DNA of 32,695 bases from positions 1 to 32,695 of IMG/VR virus record IMGVR_UViG_3300020465_000060; one strand, 5' to 3'. Positions 1 to 3,559 of the stretch are shown here, piece after piece; within the stretch, counting starts at the first letter, position 1; each line of letters starts with the position of its first letter. Position numbers and translations under genes: made by a program. The stretch is from a virus. The notes below the pieces were generated by a model. The model searched no databases and had not been told where the DNA came from. It saw only the letters and a list, made by a program, of their open reading frames with translations.

Positions 1-83
1 ACGAGGAATTATATGATGAGTTAGTTGATAACGTAACTACAAATACTATTACTAATTCACATCGTTGGGGATTTAATCAATGA
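1..83 (+). CDS. 3' end of an unidentified gene (partial)
   Basis: The reading frame that starts at base 3 is open from the window edge to the TGA at 81-83 and ends in HRWGFNQ. The stop overlaps the ATG of the next gene as ATGA, an arrangement seen at other junctions in this window, which supports a real coding end. Only about 26 residues are visible, rich in Asn and Thr, so no function can be given. Confidence 0.55.
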   Translation, partial: EELYDELVDNVTTNTITNSHRWGFNQ

Positions 84-325
84 GAAGAAAGTTATTTAAC
101 TATCACATTCAGGACGGTTATGTATATAAACGATATAGAGATAATCAGGATTTGTTTATACAAAGTTATGAATATAAGCCCATTACGTTATCATCAAAGG
201 ATCGTAATTATCTGAAGAAGAGTACATCTTATAAGGATAATATACACATATTCTTTTCACATATCGAAGAAAACTTCACTCTCTTAATTAAAAACAATGA
301 AACGCCCATTTGCTCCACAAACTAA
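80..325 (+). CDS. Hypothetical small phage protein (81 aa)
   Basis: An 81-residue protein, rich in Tyr, Lys, Asp and Asn, with no signal peptide or membrane segment. I do not recognise a family. It starts at ATG 80, which overlaps the stop of the upstream gene by 4 bases (ATGA), so translation is probably coupled. Its end overlaps the start of the following gene by 29 bases. It sits in a run of tiny accessory genes upstream of the structural cluster, typical of the variable parts of T4-like marine phages. The role is unknown. Confidence 0.6.
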   Translation: MRRKLFNYHIQDGYVYKRYRDNQDLFIQSYEYKPITLSSKDRNYLKKSTSYKDNIHIFFSHIEENFTLLIKNNETPICSTN

Positions 326-563
326 CAACAATTGCTATGAAACTGATACTCACAATGTATCACTTACTGGCAATGAAATCTCTACGATTCTTTACATTAT
401 GGAGGGGTATATTGACCCTTCTGATGATTATGCTTATGACCCTGATTTTAGAGAGGATGTTGATAATATCTTCGTTAAATTAGAAGGAGTTACTGATGCT
501 TACTATGAGAGATTAGAGAAATTAGAGTATAATCAAAAACATGAAGAAAGGAGGATAAAATGA
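297..563 (+). CDS. Hypothetical small acidic protein (88 aa)
   Basis: An 88-residue acidic protein. The core from about residue 24 (LTGNEISTILYIMEG) to residue 76 is rich in Asp, Glu and Tyr, and the C-terminus is charged and probably helical (YERLEKLEYNQKHEERR). The family resembles small proteins I associate with cyanomyoviruses, but no function is known to me. The ATG at 297 overlaps the previous gene by 29 bases. A later start is possible but no in-frame ATG precedes the conserved-looking core. Its 3' end contains the strong ribosome binding site of the next micro-ORF. Confidence 0.65.
   Translation: MKRPFAPQTNNNCYETDTHNVSLTGNEISTILYIMEGYIDPSDDYAYDPDFREDVDNIFVKLEGVTDAYYERLEKLEYNQKHEERRIK
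548..554 (+). promoter_or_regulatory. Strong Shine-Dalgarno sequence AAGGAGG
   Basis: AAGGAGG 5 bases before the ATG at 560. Most genes here lack such a site, so its presence argues that the 33-codon ORF is translated. Confidence 0.6.
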
Positions 564-661
564 TAACAAAAGACATACAAAAGTACTCAAAAAAGTGTTA
601 TTTTAGTGATATAAGTTTTCCACAAAAAGTAATAGTTTTTCCACACAATCTCCACAATTAG
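560..661 (+). CDS. Candidate micro-ORF (33 aa) with a strong ribosome binding site
   Basis: ATG at 560 overlaps the previous stop (ATGA) and is preceded at 548-554 by AAGGAGG, a near-perfect Shine-Dalgarno sequence with a 5-base spacer, the strongest in this part of the window. The frame runs 33 codons to TAG at 659-661. Two DnaA-box-like sequences lie inside it (616-624, 637-645), so part of this DNA may instead be kept as a binding region. No family is recognised. The ribosome binding site favours a real product, but the shortness and odd composition (many Phe, Lys, His) keep confidence low. Confidence 0.4.
   Translation: MITKDIQKYSKKCYFSDISFPQKVIVFPHNLHN
616..645 (+). promoter_or_regulatory. 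Two tandem DnaA-box-like 9-mers
   Basis: TTTTCCACA occurs at 616-624 and again at 637-645, start to start 21 bases, about two helical turns, so both face the same side of the DNA. A degenerate third copy (ATCTCCACA) follows at 648-656. TTTTCCACA matches the DnaA-box form known from cyanobacterial oriC regions. Binding is inference. Confidence 0.5.
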
Positions 662-668
662 ATTAACA

Positions 669-857
669 ATGAAGTATAGACAATTAAGGGATGAGTTACT
701 GTTACTTAGTGAAGAACAGTTAGATACACAAATCCTAGTATTCTCAAAGGAAGTGAATACTTTTCGTCAGTTAATTGCATCGGTTAAATATACAACAATG
801 GAGGAAGAATTTCAGTATGGAGTTGATACTGGGCTGCCTTATATTTGCGTGGAGTAA
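669..857 (+). CDS. Hypothetical small phage protein (62 aa)
   Basis: A 62-residue protein beginning MKYRQLRDELLLLSEEQLD. The N-terminal pattern (Y-R-x-L-x-x-x-L-x-x-L-x-E-E-Q-L-D) is one I recognise from small conserved proteins of marine T4-like phages. The rest is probably a small alpha/beta fold ending ICVE. The function is unknown. It is separated by 7 bases from the preceding micro-ORF and is followed by the long region without a gene, so it closes the upstream run of small genes. Confidence 0.65.
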   Translation: MKYRQLRDELLLLSEEQLDTQILVFSKEVNTFRQLIASVKYTTMEEEFQYGVDTGLPYICVE

Positions 858-870
858 GTGTTAATTACTA

Positions 871-978
871 ATGATTAAAAAGGTATTATTAAATGTATAT
901 GAAAGGTGTATAGATACCTGTGGAAAAGTGTATAGAATCGGTGTTGAATCCTTATGCCTTAAATGTTACTTTCTTTAG
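871..978 (+). CDS. Doubtful micro-ORF (35 aa, cysteine-rich)
   Basis: A 35-codon frame beginning MIKKVLLNVYERC and ending CLKCYFL, with four cysteines as C-x3-C and C-x2-C, which could suggest a tiny metal-binding fold. There is no ribosome binding site at a proper distance (GGAG lies 16 bases upstream), and a DnaA-box-like 9-mer (919-927) lies inside. It may be chance. Confidence 0.2.
   Translation: MIKKVLLNVYERCIDTCGKVYRIGVESLCLKCYFL
919..927 (-). promoter_or_regulatory. DnaA-box-like 9-mer (minus strand)
   Basis: TGTGGAAAA, the complement of TTTTCCACA. It belongs to a 15-base exact direct repeat, TACCTGTGGAAAAGT, at 915-929 and 1144-1158. Confidence 0.45.
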
Positions 979-1056
979 TGATCTTGGCGTTCATTCTATC
1001 ATAAATCGGCAGAAAAGTCAACCCCCTTCAGTATAAGTCAGCAGACCACAGTATTT

Positions 1057-1085
1057 TTGACAGAATAACACTTTTCGTGTATAAT
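1057..1085 (+). promoter_or_regulatory. Perfect consensus sigma70 promoter (P1)
   Basis: TTGACA at 1057-1062 and TATAAT at 1080-1085 with exactly 17 bases between: a full match to the bacterial housekeeping consensus, so host RNA polymerase could read it without phage factors, as expected for an early promoter. The predicted start is near 1092. No gene follows for about 545 bases, so its transcript has a long leader or is non-coding. Confidence 0.75.
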
Positions 1086-1132
1086 AGTACTATGAAAGTA
1101 TCAACGACCTTATGAACAGTTAGTAACAACAG

Positions 1133-1156
1133 TTTTCCACAATTACCTGTGGAAAA
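1133..1156. repeat. Inverted pair of DnaA-box-like sites
   Basis: TTTTCCACA at 1133-1141 faces TGTGGAAAA at 1148-1156 across a 6-base spacer: a perfect 9-bp inverted repeat. It could be a paired protein-binding site or a hairpin. Confidence 0.6.
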
Positions 1157-1192
1157 GTATAAACAATTCGTGTATAAGTATGCAGACAGTGT

Positions 1193-1212
1193 ATTAACAA
1201 TCGGTTGTTAAT
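1193..1212. repeat. 8-bp inverted repeat, 4-base loop
   Basis: ATTAACAA (1193-1200) and TTGTTAAT (1205-1212) are perfect complements around TCGG. It is AT-rich and lacks a following T run, so it is not a terminator; more likely an operator-like or easily extruded element. Confidence 0.5.
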
Positions 1213-1219
1213 CTCTGAG

Positions 1220-1306
1220 GAGTTGTTGTTACCTTATAAGGGTACACTTAGTAGCTCATTGTAACACAAATGCATAAGGATTGCAAGCCCTCGTTAACAA
1301 CAACTC
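1220..1306. repeat. 12-bp inverted repeat enclosing a palindrome
   Basis: GAGTTGTTGTTA (1220-1231) is perfectly complementary to TAACAACAACTC (1295-1306). The left arm is followed directly by the palindrome CCTTATAAGG (1232-1241), and the 63-base interior also holds GTAACACAAA (1261-1270), the half-site repeated around promoter P2. Confidence 0.6.
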
Positions 1307-1345
1307 ACCGAACAGTTTGTGATAGTCTGAGACCTTATGTGTGGG

Positions 1346-1374
1346 TTGCAAAGTAACACAAACTATGATATAAT
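1346..1374 (+). promoter_or_regulatory. Sigma70-type promoter (P2)
   Basis: TTGCAA at 1346-1351 and TATAAT at 1369-1374, spacer 17. This is the same -35/-10/spacing combination as the promoter before the glycosyltransferase gene (1785-1813). The predicted start is near 1381. A perfect 12-bp inverted repeat lies across it: one arm fills the spacer and the other covers the first transcribed bases. Confidence 0.65.
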
Positions 1375-1395
1375 TAGAGAGTATTTGTGTTACTT
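1351..1395. promoter_or_regulatory. Perfect 12-bp inverted repeat bracketing the P2 -10 box (operator candidate)
   Basis: AAGTAACACAAA (1351-1362) and TTTGTGTTACTT (1384-1395) are exact complements 21 bases apart. Arm centres are about 33 bases apart, three helical turns. A third half-site, GTAACACAAA, lies upstream at 1261-1270. Placement around the -10 box is classic for a repressor operator; alternatively it could form a hairpin or cruciform. Confidence 0.55.
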
Positions 1396-1594
1396 CGTGT
1401 ACTTATGAGTTAGTGACATTTAGGACACGTATTTGCGCCCTTATGTTAAAAACGGTAGAGACCCTAACCTACAGAGGTGACAATTCGAGAGAGTGATATA
1501 AGGATATAGAAAAAATTCTGAGATATAAAACGCCCTTCAAATACCCACAGCACATAAAAATTCCCCTGGCTATAAAAGTAGCACAGGGGTTTTT
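1381..1594 (+). ncRNA. Candidate non-coding RNA of about 210 nt
   Basis: Bounded by promoter P2 (start near 1381) and the strong intrinsic terminator ending at 1594, with no credible ORF between; the longest visible start is a 17-codon frame at 1443 without a ribosome binding site. GTATTTG occurs at 1381-1387 and 1429-1435, and both copies can pair with CAAATAC at 1538-1544, so two alternative long-range folds are possible. The existence of the RNA is inferred from these boundaries alone. A longer form from P1 would be about 500 nt. Confidence 0.35.
1563..1594 (+). terminator. Strong intrinsic terminator
   Basis: CCCCTGGCTA (1563-1572) pairs with TAGC-A-CAGGGG (1579-1589), a 10-bp stem with one bulged A and loop TAAAAG, followed by TTTTT (1590-1594). 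The A run just upstream (AAAAA before the stem) gives weaker terminator character on the other strand. It closes the 858-1636 control region. Confidence 0.85.
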
Positions 1595-1636
1595 CATATA
1601 TAATTTTTGATGAGACAATAATTGGGACTAAGACCA

Positions 1637-1777
1637 ATGATAGATCAATACGAAAAAGATTTAATTATCGAGACCCTTCACTATCGTTTAGAGAACGACA
1701 CACACCTTACAGAAGAACCGACCCTCAAAGATAACATGGAAGAACTTATATTCAAGTTACAAGAGGAGTATATATAA
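1637..1777 (+). CDS. Hypothetical micro-protein (46 aa)
   Basis: A 46-residue acidic, probably helical protein starting MIDQYEKDLIIETLHYRLEN and ending KLQEEYI, with TAA at 1775-1777. Composition and the regular spacing of Leu/Ile in both halves look like a genuine small helical protein and unlike chance translation. It lies between the terminator at 1594 and promoter 1785-1813. No ribosome binding site of note precedes it. The function is unknown; many small helical phage proteins bind and alter host proteins, but nothing here shows that. Confidence 0.6.
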   Translation: MIDQYEKDLIIETLHYRLENDTHLTEEPTLKDNMEELIFKLQEEYI

Positions 1778-1784
1778 CTAACCA

Positions 1785-1813
1785 TTGCAATTATTGCGCT
1801 GAAGTGGTATAAT
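1785..1813 (+). promoter_or_regulatory. Sigma70-type promoter for the glycosyltransferase gene (P3)
   Basis: TTGCAA (1785-1790), 17-base spacer, TATAAT (1808-1813). The predicted start near 1820 leaves only about 17 bases before ATG 1837, so the message is nearly leaderless. GAGG at 1831-1834 is too close to the start to be a good ribosome binding site. Confidence 0.65.
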
Positions 1814-1836
1814 ATACACATAATGACTCTGAGGTT

Positions 1837-2583
1837 ATGGCAAAAGGATTTACAGTAAAAGCAGAAGCACCAAAAACAAAGATCAAAAAATTTGATGTTG
1901 CTGCTGCAAGAGAATTAGTTAGAGGGAAGACGATAGTATTTTGTCTACCTGGAAGAGGCGTTTCATATATCTTTCTGAAGAACTTTGTACAACTCTGTTT
2001 TGATCTTGTACAGAACGGTGCAGCAATTCAGATATCTCAGGATTATTCGTCGATGGTTAACTTCGCACGGTGTAAGTGTTTAGGTGCGAATGTACTCAGG
2101 GGACCTAACCAAAAACCTTGGGACGGCAACTTGAAGTACGACTACCAACTATGGATCGACTCCGATATAGTATTCGATACAGAGAAGTTTTATAAGTTAC
2201 TTGCAATGGATAAGGATATCGCAGCAGGTTGGTACTGTACCGAGGACGGACGAACGAGTTCTGTGGCTCACTGGTTAGAAGAAGGAGACTTCCGTAAGAA
2301 TGGTGGAGTCATGAATCATGAGACCTTGGAGTCTCTAAGTAAGAGAAAGAAACCATTTACAGTAGACTATACAGGTTTCGGTTGGGTTCTGATTAAGAAT
2401 GGTGTGTTCGAGAAACTCCCCTATCCTTGGTTTGCTCCCAAGATGCAAGTATTTGAGTCAGGGGAAGTACAGGATATGTGTGGGGAGGATGTCTCATTCT
2501 GCTTAGACGCAATGGAAGCAGGTTATGAGATTTGGTGTGATCCTACTATCAGAGTGGGTCATGAGAAGATGAGAGTCATCTAA
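1837..2583 (+). CDS. Glycosyltransferase, GT-A fold (family 2-like)
   Basis: A 248-residue soluble protein with the layout of a GT-A glycosyltransferase: a Rossmann-like N-terminal half (strand TIVFCLPGRG, residues 32-41), the D-x-D metal/nucleotide-sugar motif in WIDSDIVF (residues 106-113, D108 and D110), GFGWVLIKNGVF (180-191), and the C-terminal GEDVSFC (216-222) with H242, typical of the general-base and metal-ligand positions. It would transfer a sugar from a nucleotide-sugar donor; the acceptor (DNA base, virion protein, host surface or lipid) cannot be seen. It has its own host-type promoter and is followed by a hairpin, so it is a separate, probably early unit rather than part of the late wedge operon. 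Fold call is confident; substrate unknown. Confidence 0.82.
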   Translation: MAKGFTVKAEAPKTKIKKFDVAAARELVRGKTIVFCLPGRGVSYIFLKNFVQLCFDLVQNGAAIQISQDYSSMVNFARCKCLGANVLRGPNQKPWDGNLKYDYQLWIDSDIVFDTEKFYKLLAMDKDIAAGWYCTEDGRTSSVAHWLEEGDFRKNGGVMNHETLESLSKRKKPFTVDYTGFGWVLIKNGVFEKLPYPWFAPKMQVFESGEVQDMCGEDVSFCLDAMEAGYEIWCDPTIRVGHEKMRVI

Positions 2584-2586
2584 AAA

Positions 2587-2621
2587 AACCCCGTAAAAGT
2601 TGGGGCGTGAAAAATCGCCCC
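2587..2621. terminator. Two overlapping hairpins; terminator mainly for the minus strand
   Basis: AACCCC (2587-2592) pairs with TTGGGG (2600-2605), and the same GGGG plus CG (2602-2607) can pair with CGCCCC (2616-2621), so the two stems exclude each other. On the plus strand neither is followed by a T run. On the minus strand the first stem is followed directly by seven Ts (complement of 2582-2588), a good intrinsic terminator for leftward transcription. Confidence 0.6.
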
Positions 2622-2652
2622 GTTAAAGTATACATTAAAAGGAGAAAACACA

Positions 2653-2793
2653 ATGGGTATGAGAAGTCTGTCTGGTGAAGTATTAATTGAAGCCAGACCC
2701 AAGAAGACGAAACAAGGAAGAGGAAAGCATACTAAGTATGCTGCTACGAGTAGAAACAAAGCAAAGAAAATCTATCGAGGTCAAGGAAGATGA
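2653..2793 (+). CDS. Small basic protein (46 aa), conserved cyanophage-type
   Basis: A 46-residue, strongly basic protein starting MGMRSLSGEVLIEARPKKTK, with a Gly/Lys/Arg-rich middle (KQGRGKHTKYAATSRNKAKK) and ending YRGQGR. AAAAGGAG ends 8 bases before the ATG, a good ribosome binding site. I recall near-identical small proteins next to structural genes in cyanomyoviruses, but no function. The charge suggests nucleic-acid contact. It overlaps the next gene by ATGA. A 61-codon frame at 2687-2872 overlaps it in another frame and is rejected in its favour. Confidence 0.75.
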   Translation: MGMRSLSGEVLIEARPKKTKQGRGKHTKYAATSRNKAKKIYRGQGR

Positions 2794-2945
2794 AACTCTA
2801 TCGTATCGAAGAACAATTAACTTCTGGATGGACGGAAGTAATTGGTGGTCTTACAAAAGACGAAGCATCTAATAAATTGAATGCTTTAATTCAAGAAGGA
2901 TATAATCCAAATGATTTACGAGTGAGAGTCTTATTGAATGAATAA
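2790..2945 (+). CDS. Hypothetical micro-protein (51 aa)
   Basis: A 51-residue protein, MKLYRIEEQLTSGWTEV followed by LTKDEASNKLNALIQEGYNP and ending LRVRVLLNE. The pattern strand - W - strand - helix (KDEASNKLNALIQEGYNP) - strand looks like a compact alpha/beta fold, and I recognise this W-x-x-V ... LTK-E-x-x-x-x-L ... G-x-N-P arrangement from small conserved proteins of T4-like cyanophages. The function is unknown. It overlaps both neighbours by a few bases (ATGA at its start, 8 bases at its end), so the three micro-genes form one translationally coupled group. Confidence 0.75.
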   Translation: MKLYRIEEQLTSGWTEVIGGLTKDEASNKLNALIQEGYNPNDLRVRVLLNE

Positions 2946-3102
2946 TATAGAAAAGGCATTAGAACATGCTAAATGTGCTTCCGAATTAGTCGGAGGCACT
3001 TTTTCTTACCTCTATACAGGTGACCAATCACGTAATTATGGTAAGAAAATAGTCATTGAATGGAAAGATGATGACTACTCTAAGATTCCGAGTCGGTATT
3101 AA
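2938..3102 (+). CDS. Hypothetical micro-protein (54 aa)
   Basis: A 54-residue protein, MNNIEKALEHAKCASELVGG (amphipathic helix), then TFSYLYTGDQSRNYGKKIVI and EWKDDDYSKIPSRY. The ATG at 2938 lies inside the end of the previous gene, giving an 8-base overlap, and the stop is TAA at 3100-3102. It is the last of three coupled micro-genes just before gp25. No family is recognised; helix followed by beta strands is all that can be seen. Confidence 0.65.
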   Translation: MNNIEKALEHAKCASELVGGTFSYLYTGDQSRNYGKKIVIEWKDDDYSKIPSRY

Positions 3103-3105
3103 CCA

Positions 3106-3154
3106 CTAAATATAGCAGTAACCATTATAGATATACTAACGCAGTATATAAATT
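3106..3154 (+). promoter_or_regulatory. Probable T4-type late promoter(s) before gp25
   Basis: CTAAATATA at 3106-3114 and TATAAATT at 3147-3154. The second is one base off the T4 late consensus TATAAATA but lies only 3 bases before the gp25 ATG, so a transcript from it would start inside the gene. The first is better placed, and the same CTAAATATA recurs at 29721-29729 before gene 15. Confidence 0.4.
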
Positions 3155-3157
3155 TGG

Positions 3158-3559
3158 ATGGCCGTTAAAGTATCTCGTGCATTTAAGGATATCAGTTTGT
3201 CTTTCAAGAGACATCCTGTGACTAATGACGTAACTGTGCTCAAAAATGAGGACGCAATTAAGAAATCCGTTATCAATTTATGCCGAACTCGCATAAATGA
3301 ACGGTTTTTTAATGAATTGTTAGGTACATCCATTGAAGATTCGTTATTTGAGAACAATTTAAGTGATATTTCAGACTTTCTAGAGAGAGAAGTTACTACT
3401 TTAATTAAAAACTATGAGAAAAGGGTCACACTAAAGAATGTAATTGCGAGAGCTGTACCTGATTCTAACGAATTATCGATTCGTATTGAGTATGAAATCA
3501 CAGGATTACCATTTCCTCCACAAAATATAGAGTTCTTACTACAACCGACAAGGGTATAA
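3158..3559 (+). CDS. 25: Baseplate wedge subunit gp25
   Basis: A 133-residue protein, almost the same length as T4 gp25 (132 aa). It belongs to the gp25-like family of contractile tails and type VI secretion (TssE): N-terminal SRAFKDISLSFKRHPVTNDV, a conserved turn region NLCRTRINERFFNELLG (about residues 40-56), and a C-terminal beta strand that ends in a short tail. gp25 joins the wedge core with gp6 and gp53 and contacts the first sheath ring. It starts at ATG 3158, with no clear ribosome binding site. Its stop overlaps the gp6 start by one base (TAATG), and the gene order 25-6-7-8 is that of cyanomyoviruses. Confidence 0.93.
   Translation: MAVKVSRAFKDISLSFKRHPVTNDVTVLKNEDAIKKSVINLCRTRINERFFNELLGTSIEDSLFENNLSDISDFLEREVTTLIKNYEKRVTLKNVIARAVPDSNELSIRIEYEITGLPFPPQNIEFLLQPTRV

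Larger units (their letters stand above)
915..1158 (+). repeat. 15-bp exact direct repeat pair around DnaA-box-like sites
   Basis: TACCTGTGGAAAAGT is present exactly at 915-929 and at 1144-1158, 229 bases apart. The identity extends beyond the 9-base box on both sides, so the two copies are likely related by duplication or held by the same binding constraint. Confidence 0.7.
858..1636. other. Long region without a convincing gene: control region
   Basis: About 780 bases with no convincing gene on either strand, in a window otherwise packed with genes. In order it holds: an AT-rich stretch (859-900), a DnaA-box-like site (919-927), a full-consensus sigma70 promoter (1057-1085), a facing pair of DnaA-box-like sites (1133-1156), an 8-bp hairpin (1193-1212), a 12-bp inverted repeat with a nested palindrome (1220-1306), a second promoter bracketed by another 12-bp inverted repeat (1346-1395), and an intrinsic terminator (1563-1594). 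I found no tRNA or recognisable riboswitch. Best read as a regulatory and/or replication-origin region. Confidence 0.6.

Noticed and set aside
1443-1496. 17-codon frame inside the candidate RNA
   Set aside because: Too short and without a ribosome binding site.
858-1636. tRNA, CRISPR array or insertion sequence in the gene-free region
   Set aside because: No cloverleaf, no regularly spaced repeats with spacers, and no transposase or terminal repeats were found.
1823-1858. 11-codon upstream frame overlapping the glycosyltransferase start
   Set aside because: Length is within chance and no ribosome binding site exists; a leader-peptide role cannot be supported.
2687-2872. 61-codon plus-strand frame
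   Set aside because: It lies across two better frames (2653-2793 and 2790-2945) that have a ribosome binding site and coupled starts; its own start has no signal and its composition is odd.
3136-3357. 73-codon minus-strand frame opposite gp25
   Set aside because: Antisense of a well-supported gene, with no promoter or ribosome binding site.
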